Positions 36,536 through 45,009 of a stretch of DNA of 64,000 nucleotides are shown in pieces. Within the stretch, counting starts at the first letter, position 1; each line of letters opens with the position of its first letter. Below the pieces are notes generated by a model that ran no database searches, had not been told where the DNA came from, and worked only from the letters and a program-made list of their open reading frames with translations. The position numbers and the translations under genes were made by a program. The stretch is from an uncultured Muribaculaceae bacterium (GTDB lineage Bacteria > Bacteroidota > Bacteroidia > Bacteroidales > Muribaculaceae), in contig CAKUJD010000006.1 in NCBI GenBank assembly GCA_934661195.1, forward strand, positions 62,001 to 126,000, written 5' to 3'.

Positions 36536-37219
36536 ATGAAGACCAGAATTCTCACCATAAGATTCAACAACGAGCTGGCCGCTCACGAGCTCCCACTATT
36601 CAGGGGGGCGGTGATTGCCGCGCTCGACCACAAACTCACGCTGTTTCACAACCATCAGGAAGGCGAAGGCGGCTTCCGCTTTGCCTATCCGCTGATTCAA
36701 TACAAAATTCTTGGCGGCAAGGCAGCCATTGTTTGCATCGAAGCTGGAACCGAGGCCATTGGCGAGTTTTTTGCCTCACAGCGGTTTGCGGCGCGCATTG
36801 GCGACCGCGATGTGGAGCTTGAGGTGGCCGATGTGCGCTCGCAGCAGTTCAATGTGCAGGTGTGGAACGCCGAGTTTCACTACCGCCTGCGCCGCTGGGC
36901 GCCGCTCAACGCCGCCAACTATGAGCGCTACCGGCACACCGACTCGATGGCCGACCGCTGCGCCATGCTCGAGCGCATACTCACGGCCAACATCCTCTCG
37001 ATGGCCAAAGGCATAGGCCTTCAGTTCAGCAGCCAGGTGGTGTGCCGCATTTCGCGCCTCAGCGAGCCATACATGAAGACGGCCAAGGGCGTGCGCATGC
37101 AGTGCTTCGACGTGCTGTTCAGCAGCAACGTGTCGCTCCCTTCGGGCATAGGCCTCGGCAAGCACGCCAGCATCAACTTTGGCGTGCTGAGCCGCCTGCG
37201 CCACACGCAAAACGACTAA
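36536..37219 (+). CDS. cas6: CRISPR repeat endoribonuclease Cas6
   Basis: A 227-residue protein from ATG 36536; the frame extends upstream through the repeat element, but that part is non-coding. The RAMP-type ferredoxin folds and a glycine-rich loop near the C-terminus (SLPSGIGLGKHASINFG) are the Cas6 signature. It cleaves the pre-crRNA inside repeats, leaving the 8-base 5' handle. The catalytic histidine cannot be assigned with certainty. It heads the plus-strand operon and is 23 bases before csm1. Its GC-rich codon use matches csm1 and cas1. Confidence 0.85.
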   Translation: MKTRILTIRFNNELAAHELPLFRGAVIAALDHKLTLFHNHQEGEGGFRFAYPLIQYKILGGKAAIVCIEAGTEAIGEFFASQRFAARIGDRDVELEVADVRSQQFNVQVWNAEFHYRLRRWAPLNAANYERYRHTDSMADRCAMLERILTANILSMAKGIGLQFSSQVVCRISRLSEPYMKTAKGVRMQCFDVLFSSNVSLPSGIGLGKHASINFGVLSRLRHTQND

Positions 37220-37242
37220 TATTCAAAAAATCAGTGTTTTAT

Positions 37243-39465
37243 ATGGATAAATCAACAATCTATCTTCAAGCAGTGCTGCGGGCCATGCAGCGCCTGCCGG
37301 GTCTCGGCTTGCCAGCCGAAACCCTGCCGGCCGACTGCGAGGCCCTGCTTGCTCGGGCCGAAGCGCTGTCGATGGGCTGCGCCTCCGAGCCGCCGCAAGG
37401 CGGATTCGGCAAGGCGGGCGGCCCGCTGCTCAGTATCCTTGGCGAGGTGAAAGATGCCGGCATCAGCCAGTGGGTGCCGCCAGTGCCGCTGACGTGCGAT
37501 GACGGCAGCAACTTTCCGCAAGCAGCCAAGCCCGCGCAGCCCGATTGCAGCAAAATTGCCCAGCTGGCCCAAGGCATACTTGCCAGCGGCGCCACCGATG
37601 CCGTGAAGGCCGGCAATCTGCTCGACGTGCTCTTCACCCACGCCACCGGCATTGCCGCAGGCGAGGGCGGGCTTAGCGATGTGTCGCTCTACGACCAGGC
37701 CCACACCATGGCCGCCATAGCCGTGTGCCTTGCCAGCGGCGACGCGCTCGACGATAAAAAGCCGTTTATGCTGGTGGGCGGCGACTTCAGCGGCATTCAG
37801 AGCTACATCTACCAGATAGTGTCGGAGTTCGCGGCCAAAAACTTGAAGGGCCGCTCGTTCTACGTCAAGCTGCTGGGCGATGCCGTGGTGCGCCGTGTGC
37901 TCGACGCCATGGGGCTGTATCAGGCCAACGTCATCTACAACTCAGGCGGCAGTTTCTATATTCTGGCGCCCAACACGCCGGAGGCCCGCGAGGCCCTCGG
38001 CAATGTCAATGCCGACATCGAGGCGCGGCTGTTTGCCGCCCACCGCGGCGCCATATATGTGGCCATCGCCTCGCAGCCGCTCACCGGCGCCGAAGTGGCC
38101 GGCAACGCCGACCTCAAGGAGCGGTGGGGCGACCTCTTCAATAAGCGCGACCGCTGCAAGCAGCGCAAGTTTGCCGGCTACATCAAGGGGCACTATGCCC
38201 AGCTCTTCAATCCCATCGACATCGACCCCAGCAACCGGGCCGATGCCATCACCGGCCTCCCGTTTGCCAAAGGTGAGCAGCCAAAGAAGCTGAAAGACGT
38301 CGATGGCTGGGTGTCGCAGCTCAACGACGACCAAATCAGGCTTGGCAAAGAGCTGCGCAACACCTGCCGCAGCATCGCTGCCGTGCCGGCAGGTGTGCCG
38401 GTGCCCAGCTCGTGGAGCAATGTGTTCAGCATCAATCCCGCCGGTCTGGGCATAAACTACTACCTGCTTTCGCAGTATGACTGCAACCATCTGCCCGATG
38501 TCGCAAAGCTTGACCCCAGGGTGCAGGTCATCAGTCTCAACGACTCCGTTGATGCCTACGGTACCCATGCCTGCGGTCGCATGTTTTATGGCGGCAACTG
38601 CTTCAATGGCGATGACCTCAACGAAATGTGTACCCCCAAAAACGATGCCGACGGCACGCTGCACCGCATGGGTGTGCTGCGCATGGATGTGGACAACCTG
38701 GGCAGCATCTTCCAGAGTGGCATTGCCGACTCCAAGGCGTCGCTTGCCCGCTATGCGGCCCTGAGCCGCGCATTCGACTTCTTCTTCACCGGCTACATCA
38801 ACCGCATTTGCGCCAACAGCCAGAAGGCCTACATCGTGTATGCCGGCGGCGACGACCTCTTCATAGTGGGCGACTGGCGCGAGATGATTGGCGTGGCCGA
38901 GCAGGTGAGCAGCAAGTTCAAGGCCTACACCTGCGGCAACACAGCGTTCTCCATCTCGGGCGGAGTGGCCATTCTCGGCTCGAAATATCCAATCATTGCC
39001 GGAGCGCAGCAGAGCGCCGAAGCCGAAGATCGCGCCAAGGGCCACAAGGCCGGCGGCAAAGAGAAAAACTCGTTCTCGCTGCTGGGCATGCCGCTTGGCT
39101 GGGACGAAGAGTTCCCCGCAGTCAAAGCCCTGAAGGATGCGCTGCTTGATATGATTAAAGGCGGATGGCTCAACAAGTCGTTCCTGAGCAAAGTTATGCT
39201 CCATGCCAGCATGGCCGGCTTCAACGTCCACAAGGTGAAGAACCTGCGCGTCTTCTGGCTGCTGAGCTACGACATGAAGCGCTACGCCAGCGACAAGGCA
39301 CAGAGCAAGCCGCTTGTAGATGCCTATGTGCGCGAGGCCTGCAGCAATCCCGGCTCACTCAACGGCCAGCACATCGCCACCGCCTACCACGCCCTCGAGC
39401 TGTGGGCCCTCGCCTGCCGCTGGGCCGAACTCGAATACCGCTCAAACAATAATAATAACAACTAA
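37243..39465 (+). CDS. csm1: Cas10/Csm1, large subunit without HD nuclease
   Basis: A 740-residue protein. Palm 1 carries FMLVGGDFSGIQSYIYQIVS, and palm 2 has GVLRMDVDNLG and the cyclase motif YAGGDDLFIVGDW with GGDD at 535-538. A cysteine-poor linker and a helical C-terminal domain follow. The family makes cyclic oligoadenylate when target RNA is bound. No His-Asp HD motif is seen in the N-terminal 200 residues, where YDQAHTMAAIAVCLA remains as the family's helical segment, so the DNase is probably lost. The start is ATG 37243; the upstream frame overlaps cas6. Confidence 0.95.
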   Translation: MDKSTIYLQAVLRAMQRLPGLGLPAETLPADCEALLARAEALSMGCASEPPQGGFGKAGGPLLSILGEVKDAGISQWVPPVPLTCDDGSNFPQAAKPAQPDCSKIAQLAQGILASGATDAVKAGNLLDVLFTHATGIAAGEGGLSDVSLYDQAHTMAAIAVCLASGDALDDKKPFMLVGGDFSGIQSYIYQIVSEFAAKNLKGRSFYVKLLGDAVVRRVLDAMGLYQANVIYNSGGSFYILAPNTPEAREALGNVNADIEARLFAAHRGAIYVAIASQPLTGAEVAGNADLKERWGDLFNKRDRCKQRKFAGYIKGHYAQLFNPIDIDPSNRADAITGLPFAKGEQPKKLKDVDGWVSQLNDDQIRLGKELRNTCRSIAAVPAGVPVPSSWSNVFSINPAGLGINYYLLSQYDCNHLPDVAKLDPRVQVISLNDSVDAYGTHACGRMFYGGNCFNGDDLNEMCTPKNDADGTLHRMGVLRMDVDNLGSIFQSGIADSKASLARYAALSRAFDFFFTGYINRICANSQKAYIVYAGGDDLFIVGDWREMIGVAEQVSSKFKAYTCGNTAFSISGGVAILGSKYPIIAGAQQSAEAEDRAKGHKAGGKEKNSFSLLGMPLGWDEEFPAVKALKDALLDMIKGGWLNKSFLSKVMLHASMAGFNVHKVKNLRVFWLLSYDMKRYASDKAQSKPLVDAYVREACSNPGSLNGQHIATAYHALELWALACRWAELEYRSNNNNNN

Positions 39466-39478
39466 AACCAAAACAGAT

Positions 39479-39889
39479 ATGGCAAACAATTATAATATTA
39501 AGAATTTCAAGCCACAGTGGATAACAAATGGCGCTGATGGCGATATGATAGATTATGCAGAGACAATTGGAGATGTTCTGCATAATGAAGGGCTAACAAC
39601 ATCTCAAATTAGGAATGTGTATAGTGAGGTTAAGCGAATACAAACAAGGGGATATAATGAAGAAATCAACTCTTTTTTCCTTTTGCGGCCTAAGGTGGCA
39701 TACATGTATGGTCGAAATGTAAAAAAAGATAAAAATGGTAACATTACAAGCGGCAAGGCTATCGACACATTCAAAGAATATTTTTTTGACAAAGCAATTA
39801 TTCATGTCAACAATGCAGAAACCTACGACAACTTCTGCAACTTGATGGAGGCCGTGCTTGCCTACCACCGCTTCTATGGCGGCAAATAA
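39479..39889 (+). CDS. csm2: Csm2, small subunit of the type III-A complex
   Basis: A 136-residue helical protein from ATG 39479. The pattern LRPKVAYMYGR and the C-terminal NFCNLMEAVLAYHRFYGGK match Csm2 (Cas11), which lines the filament and helps hold crRNA-target duplexes. It is 13 bases after csm1. The first 100 codons are clearly AT-rich while the last 15 return to high GC, unlike the even use in csm1, a sign of mosaic history. Confidence 0.88.
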   Translation: MANNYNIKNFKPQWITNGADGDMIDYAETIGDVLHNEGLTTSQIRNVYSEVKRIQTRGYNEEINSFFLLRPKVAYMYGRNVKKDKNGNITSGKAIDTFKEYFFDKAIIHVNNAETYDNFCNLMEAVLAYHRFYGGK

Positions 39890-39922
39890 ATCATTATCAA
39901 CACCCAAAAAACAAAACTCACT

Positions 39923-40627
39923 ATGAAACTTATAAAGAAAATAAAGGTAACAGGAACTATAGAGTTATTAACTGGTCTGCATATTGGCGCAAGCAACGAC
40001 TCAATGCAGATTGGCGGATACGACAGCGTGGTGGTGCGCAATCCGCTTGACAACCGCCCATACATACCAGGCAGCTCGCTCAAGGGCAAGCTCCGCTCAC
40101 TCATTGAAATCAGTGATGGCACGGTAAGCGACAATGGCGATGTGACCAACCAAATTGATACCGATTCTGTAGCCCTGTTTGGCAATTCATCGGACGCAAA
40201 AGACAAAACAAACTATATGTGCCATGCGTCTCGCCTCATTGTGCGCGATGCTGAAATGATCAATGTTGGTGAGTTTGACAAAGACAATGTGCCACTCACC
40301 GAGGGCAAAACAGAGGCGTCGATTAACAGAATCACATCAAAGGCTATGCCCCGCACGTTTGAGCGTGTGCCGCGTGGTGCAAAATTCGGTCTGAACATGA
40401 TTATCAATGTGATGGACTTCAGTGAAGACATTAATAAGGTGAATTCTGACACTAAAATCTCTCCAGACAAAAAGGCGCAAATTCTGTATTCCTTTGCAAA
40501 GCAAAGCGAGGCCAATTTGAAAGCCATTCTTGATCGTGCCTTCAAACTCCTTGCCGATGACTATCTTGGCGGCCAGGGGTCGCGAGGCTATGGCGAGGTA
40601 AAGATTGATTACAACTATGATGCTTAA
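39923..40627 (+). CDS. csm3: Csm3 (Cas7), backbone and target-RNA nuclease
   Basis: A 234-residue RAMP protein. The thumb/active-site region is IGGYDSVVVRNP, with Asp34 the expected catalytic residue for cutting target RNA every six bases. YIPGSSLKGKLRSL, TEGKTEASINRIT and the C-terminal LGGQGSRGYGEVKI are family marks. Several copies form the complex backbone. It follows csm2 by 33 bases. Confidence 0.95.
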   Translation: MKLIKKIKVTGTIELLTGLHIGASNDSMQIGGYDSVVVRNPLDNRPYIPGSSLKGKLRSLIEISDGTVSDNGDVTNQIDTDSVALFGNSSDAKDKTNYMCHASRLIVRDAEMINVGEFDKDNVPLTEGKTEASINRITSKAMPRTFERVPRGAKFGLNMIINVMDFSEDINKVNSDTKISPDKKAQILYSFAKQSEANLKAILDRAFKLLADDYLGGQGSRGYGEVKIDYNYDA

Positions 40628-40639
40628 GTAGTGCGGCTT

Positions 40640-41614
40640 ATGGCAACATTTCAATTAGTTAAATTCACCCATATGTCGCCTATGCACATAGGCTTGGGAC
40701 GCGACAGCTATGACGTGGCGGCTCCGGCACTGCATAGCGACACCATCATCGCAGCCCTTGCCGCCCTAAGGGCGCAGAGCGGCAATGCCCACGGCATCGA
40801 TGAGCTGATGAGGCAGGTGGCGGTGAGCTCGGCTTTCCCCTATGCCGGCGGCGAGCTGTTTCTGCCCAAGCCGTATGGCCGGTTGCCCGTGAGCAAGCAG
40901 AGTGAGGAGCAATTACGCAAGCGGCTTAAGAAGGTGCGTTTTGTTTCATACGGGCTGTGGCAGAGCCTTGTGGCCGGCAACTCGGTTTATGTTGAAGAAA
41001 ATCAGCTTCACGGCCAGTTTTTGCTGCAAACGCCTTCCGACTCTTTTACCGCCCCCATGGTGTGCGCCACAAGGCAGCGTGTGCAGGTGGGCGCTGAGGG
41101 CGACGACGCCGAGCCGTTCACCTTCGACTGGACCTTTTTCCGCCCCGACTGCGGACTCTACTGTCTGCTCAGCTGCCCCGACGAATTGCTCGGCGAAGTC
41201 AAGCGCCTGTTTGCCCTGCTTGGCGAGGAAGGCATAGGCTCCGACCGCACTGTGGGCGGCGGCCACTTCGAGGTGGAGTTCGGCACTGTTGACCTCAAGG
41301 ATGTGGCTGGAGCCAACGCCACTATGCTGCTGTCGATGTGTCTGCCATCCGAGGACGACCTGAAAAATGTTGACTTGGAGCAATCGCGGTTTGAACTCGT
41401 GCAGCGCGGCGGCTTTATGGCCGGCAGCAGCGTTGACGGCTACCGCCATCTGCGCAAAAAGTCGATAATGATGTTTGCCCCCGGCGCAGTGCTTAGCGGA
41501 GTTCACGAGCTGAGCGGCAAAGTGGCCGATTTGCGCCCCGACACCACCAATGGCGAAGTTCACCCCGTGTACCGCGGCGGCCGCCCAATATGTTTCCCCA
41601 TTAAAACCAATTAG
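40640..41614 (+). CDS. csm4: Csm4 (Cas5), crRNA 5'-handle binding subunit
   Basis: A 324-residue RAMP protein starting MATFQLVKFTHMSPMHIGLG; a GTG three codons upstream (40631) is a weaker choice. LHSDTIIAALAAL, FFRPDCGLYCLL and GIGSDRTVGGGHFEVEF are typical for Csm4, which caps the complex at the crRNA 5' handle and contacts Cas10. It is 12 bases after csm3 and two bases before csm5. Composition is GC-rich like csm1. Confidence 0.92.
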   Translation: MATFQLVKFTHMSPMHIGLGRDSYDVAAPALHSDTIIAALAALRAQSGNAHGIDELMRQVAVSSAFPYAGGELFLPKPYGRLPVSKQSEEQLRKRLKKVRFVSYGLWQSLVAGNSVYVEENQLHGQFLLQTPSDSFTAPMVCATRQRVQVGAEGDDAEPFTFDWTFFRPDCGLYCLLSCPDELLGEVKRLFALLGEEGIGSDRTVGGGHFEVEFGTVDLKDVAGANATMLLSMCLPSEDDLKNVDLEQSRFELVQRGGFMAGSSVDGYRHLRKKSIMMFAPGAVLSGVHELSGKVADLRPDTTNGEVHPVYRGGRPICFPIKTN

Positions 41615-41616
41615 CA

Positions 41617-42672
41617 ATGAAAGCCATATTAGAAATATTGCCGTTATACAATGATAATGCCTTTCACGTGGGTGACGGTGAAAAAATAAGGTTGGGCATT
41701 GATGCGATAAAGGATGGCAAAAAAATTTACGTGCTTGATTTTGACAAATTTGTTGAAAAAGTGCATCTTTTCAAAAGTAAAAATGTAATTGATACACAGG
41801 TTTTCAGCAAATATGAGCGTTCAATGCATAATGGAAATGTCGGGAACTTATTGCGTGGTATCGACCTTTCAAAAGTTTCGAGAAGGAGCGTTGGAACATG
41901 GAATGCTATAAGTATGCAGGAAGTTCAGACGCAAATACGAGATGCATGGGGGTGGCCGTATCTGCCTGGTAGCTCAATAAAAGGCGCAATCAGAACTGCA
42001 GTATTAGCCAAACTTGCACTAGCACATAGAGCGCAATTGGGAACGGCTCAAGCAGAATTAGGCTTTGAACGGAAAATGTTTGCAATAAATCTTGGAAACG
42101 ATGTGGACGACTACTTCAGGTTTGTGCGTGTCTCGGATGCTTATTTCAATCAAAAAGATGTGAAAATAGTTCAAATGAGAGGATTCAACGATCCAAAGCA
42201 TCCCATAAGAAACGCACTTGAGGTAATAGCTCCTGGAGAAGATTCTGTTTCAGAGTTTAACTTGTCTGTAGATGAGAAAAAACTGAATTTAGCTTGCGCT
42301 GGAAATATTCCAAAGCGGTTAGGCTTTTTGTTTTCTCCGAGAAGTTTGTTTACAGCGGTTAATGACTATACAACACGACAACTTAAAAGAGATTCTCAAT
42401 ATATGCAAGTCGTTGCAGCAGATGATCCTGACATTGATGACTATGTGGCCGCTATCAAAGATGTGCTAGACGATTGCAATGATTGTGGCCCTGGTGAATG
42501 CATACTGCGCGTAGGCATGGGAATTGGCAAGGAATTCACTACAGGCTTGTGGGCTAAATATGCCCAAGGCTCTAATCCTGCAACGTCGCGCTCCTACTAT
42601 GAGTGTGATGGTGAAATAAGATTGCTGGGGTTTGTGAAGCTGCGCATCAAGTCGGTGAAGCAGGAGGGGTAG
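41617..42672 (+). CDS. csm5: Csm5 (Cas7-like), 3'-end subunit
   Basis: A 351-residue RAMP protein. WPYLPGSSIKGAIRTAVLAKLAL near residue 115 and the C-terminal LRVGMGIGKEFTTGLW are Csm5 marks. It sits at the crRNA 3' end and helps maturation. The body is AT-rich, with a return to GC-rich codons in the last 80 residues, as in csm2. It ends four bases before the small unknown gene. Confidence 0.92.
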   Translation: MKAILEILPLYNDNAFHVGDGEKIRLGIDAIKDGKKIYVLDFDKFVEKVHLFKSKNVIDTQVFSKYERSMHNGNVGNLLRGIDLSKVSRRSVGTWNAISMQEVQTQIRDAWGWPYLPGSSIKGAIRTAVLAKLALAHRAQLGTAQAELGFERKMFAINLGNDVDDYFRFVRVSDAYFNQKDVKIVQMRGFNDPKHPIRNALEVIAPGEDSVSEFNLSVDEKKLNLACAGNIPKRLGFLFSPRSLFTAVNDYTTRQLKRDSQYMQVVAADDPDIDDYVAAIKDVLDDCNDCGPGECILRVGMGIGKEFTTGLWAKYAQGSNPATSRSYYECDGEIRLLGFVKLRIKSVKQEG

Positions 42673-42676
42673 TGCG

Positions 42677-43036
42677 ATGTTTTACAATGTAAGCAATCAT
42701 CCGTCGGCAGGGTGGGGTGGCCGCCAGGTGGCCGCCGCCCGCGCTCTTGGCGGCGAGATAGCCGATGTGCCGTTTCCCGCCGTCGACCCCAGGCTCACGG
42801 CCACGCAGGTGGGCGCGCTTGCCAGCGAGTTTGCCGCCAGCCTGCTGGAGAGGCTCCGCCCCGGCGACGTGGTTCACGTGATGGGCGAGCTGTGCATGGT
42901 CTACGCCCTCGTGGGGCAGCTGAGGTCGCACGGTGTGCGCTGCGTGGCCAGCACCACCGCGCGCCAGGCCGTGGAGCTGCCCGACGGCTCCAAACTGTCG
43001 CACTTCCGCTTCGTGGCCTTCCGCGACTACCTGTAG
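42677..43036 (+). CDS. Small unknown protein at the end of the csm operon
   Basis: A 119-residue protein beginning MFYNVSNHPSAGWGGRQVA. It reads as an alternating beta-helix Rossmann-like fold: a first strand, helix AARALGG, strand IADVPFPAVDP, helix, then DVVHVMGELCMVYALVGQLR, strand VRCVASTTARQAVELP and a final strand HFRFVAFRDY. It starts four bases after csm5, so it belongs to the complex operon. No known Csm subunit matches. Its size and fold would suit a small CARF-like sensor or ring nuclease that degrades cyclic oligoadenylate, but that is inference. Codon use is GC-rich. Confidence 0.7.
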   Translation: MFYNVSNHPSAGWGGRQVAAARALGGEIADVPFPAVDPRLTATQVGALASEFAASLLERLRPGDVVHVMGELCMVYALVGQLRSHGVRCVASTTARQAVELPDGSKLSHFRFVAFRDYL

Positions 43037-43070
43037 CCCCCCCGCCACATCAGTTTTGGCGGATAGCAAA

Positions 43071-43390
43071 CGCACCATGGCATGCCGGGAGCACTGAAAA
43101 ATTTTATCCCTAAGCGGGATAAGGTTTAAAGTTGAGGGTTAAAGTTTAAATAAACAACAGTTAAAAATCTTATTTACAGTTGTTTACTGTAGGGACGCGG
43201 CATGCCGCGTCCGACGGGCGTAGCCCCACAGCACGAAAGCAAAATTACATCTAATACGCCTTCTTTGGCTGTAATTATTTGTGCGTAATATTCTGAATTG
43301 CAGTAGTTTGCGTCGGACGTGGCATGCCACGTCCCTACAGCATTCGTTGCTGCTTGGTGCACTCGTCAACTCGATGGAATTGACGCTCTT
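43071..43390. repeat. Intergenic repeat region between the csm operon and the helicase
   Basis: The 500-base gap 43037-43536 has no gene. It begins with a GGCATGCCGGGAGCACTGAAAA unit of the dispersed family. Two palindromes then face each other: TGTAGGGACGCGGCATGCC through GCGTCCGACG (43188-43216) and the near-complement at 43311-43339. The same core TAGGGACGTGGCATGCC recurs at 63960, and GCACTCGTCAACTCGATGG follows as a relic of the other unit. These look like REP-type palindromes. Confidence 0.65.
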
Positions 43391-43458
43391 TCAGACGAGT
43401 TGTGCCGCCGGCGCAAGTGCCTCCCAGCAAAACGGCACATTTGTCCGAACCATAGCAC

Positions 43459-43503
43459 AAAGGCGGCATGAGGCCACCAAAAACCGGGACTCATGCCGCC
43501 TTT
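43459..43503. terminator. Terminator between the convergent csm and effector operons
   Basis: AAAGGCGGCATGAG pairs perfectly with CTCATGCCGCCTTT around a 17-base loop. A-rich and T-rich ends let it serve both directions. Confidence 0.8.
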
Positions 43504-43536
43504 GCCGTGTGCGCGCCACGATAACAGCGCGCCGCC

Positions 43537-45009
43537 TTAGTAGCTGTAGAAGAAGTCGTCGGCCACATGCACGCGCTTGCGCGCACGCGTCAGGGCCGTG
43601 TACAGCCACTGATATTTGCCCTTGGTGGGGTTGAGCGTGATGTTGCGCGGCGTGGCCAGCATCACCTCGTCCCACTCGCCGCCCTGCGACTTCTGGCACG
43701 TCACCGCATAGCCCCAGTTGCACCGCAGCGCGTTCATAAACGGGTCGCTCTGCATCTCGTCCATAAATTGGTAGCTGTCCTTGTCGATGCCCTTGTCCTT
43801 CATGCGCACTATGAAGTCGCGGAACAGTGCCGACTGCTGCTGCTTGCTCAGGTTGGGCGCCGACTGCGTCAGCACATCCTCGATGAGCCACGTTTCGTGT
43901 GTCACACCAGTGCTCACATCCTTCACCTTCACCTTGCGGAATAGCAGGTTGGCAACGTATTGCGTCTCGTGGGTCACTTCGGTCACCGTCACCATGTCGC
44001 CGTTGGCCAGCGGCACCAGCAGGTTGTTTTGCACCACCATCAGCAGGTCGCCCCGCTCCACCGACAGGCTGCGGCGGCCCAGCAGGCTGCGCACCTTTTG
44101 GCTCGTTTCGAGGCAAGCCTTGTTGCTCATGCAAATTATAATGCTGTGGTCGGGCCCTTGGCTCTGGAATTGGCGGGCATACAGCTCCACCATCTCGTCT
44201 GTCGAGCGGTGAAACTCAATGTCGCCGCAGCCGCGGAAGGGCAGCTTGCTCCACACCTTTTGCCGGCCATAGTAGCTCTCTTCGGCCGGGGCAAACTTCC
44301 ACAGCGAGCGCAGCCGCATCGACACGTCCACCAGACTGCTGCCGTTGGCCTGGCGCATGATTTGCGTCAACTTGCCCTCTTTGGCGTCGATGCCAAAGTG
44401 CGAGCTGAAGTATTCGCGGCTCAGCGCCGGCGACTGGCATTGTCCCACTGGCGGCAGCTGGCACGGGTCGCCCACAAATATGAATTTGCTGTCGGGGTTG
44501 TGGTCGTAGTCAAGCAGCTCGGTCAGCAACTTGCCCGAACCGAATTTGGCCTGCGTCACCTCGGTGACCTCCTCGTCGGCAATCATCGACGCCTCGTCGA
44601 TGATATACACCATGGCCGGGGCGTCGGCCTCGCGCTTGCTGGCCTCAAACACCAGATACATCTGTCCCGAGGCCTCAACACCGCTATTGCCGTCATTAGT
44701 TTCGTTAAGCCCCTTCAGGTTGAATATCATCTTGTGGATGGTGTTGGCCGCCTGGTTGTCGTGGCTGAGGCTGCTCAGCACCTTGGCAGCGCGTCCAGTG
44801 GGAGCAAGCAGGCGGTAGGGCTTTTCCCTGCTCTTCAGCTCGTCGACCAAAAAGCGCATCATCGTGGTCTTGCCCGTGCCGGCAAATCCCTTGAGGATGA
44901 ACACCCTCTGCTTTCCACTGAGAAAGTTGCACAGGCTGTCGAACGCCCGCTGCTGCCCCTCATTGAGCCTGAACTGCGGCTCAACGCCTGCAATTTCAAA
45001 CGTTTCCAT
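43537..45009 (-). CDS. RecD/Pif1-like SF1 helicase linked to the CARF effectors
   Basis: A 490-residue SF1B-type helicase. Walker A is GFAGTGKTT (41-49), Walker B is YIIDEAS (135-141), motif III is GDPCQLPPVG (180-189). Motif V, AVTCQKSQGGEWDEVML, and motif VI, YTALTRAR, close the C-terminal domain, so all helicase motifs are intact. It should move 5' to 3' on DNA or DNA-RNA, judged from the family. The start overlaps the csx1 stop by 14 bases, so it is the third gene of the card1-csx1-helicase run. Housekeeping RecD-like helicases exist in Bacteroidales, so a CRISPR role is inferred from the coupling alone. Confidence 0.88.
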   Translation of the reverse strand: METFEIAGVEPQFRLNEGQQRAFDSLCNFLSGKQRVFILKGFAGTGKTTMMRFLVDELKSREKPYRLLAPTGRAAKVLSSLSHDNQAANTIHKMIFNLKGLNETNDGNSGVEASGQMYLVFEASKREADAPAMVYIIDEASMIADEEVTEVTQAKFGSGKLLTELLDYDHNPDSKFIFVGDPCQLPPVGQCQSPALSREYFSSHFGIDAKEGKLTQIMRQANGSSLVDVSMRLRSLWKFAPAEESYYGRQKVWSKLPFRGCGDIEFHRSTDEMVELYARQFQSQGPDHSIIICMSNKACLETSQKVRSLLGRRSLSVERGDLLMVVQNNLLVPLANGDMVTVTEVTHETQYVANLLFRKVKVKDVSTGVTHETWLIEDVLTQSAPNLSKQQQSALFRDFIVRMKDKGIDKDSYQFMDEMQSDPFMNALRCNWGYAVTCQKSQGGEWDEVMLATPRNITLNPTKGKYQWLYTALTRARKRVHVADDFFYSY

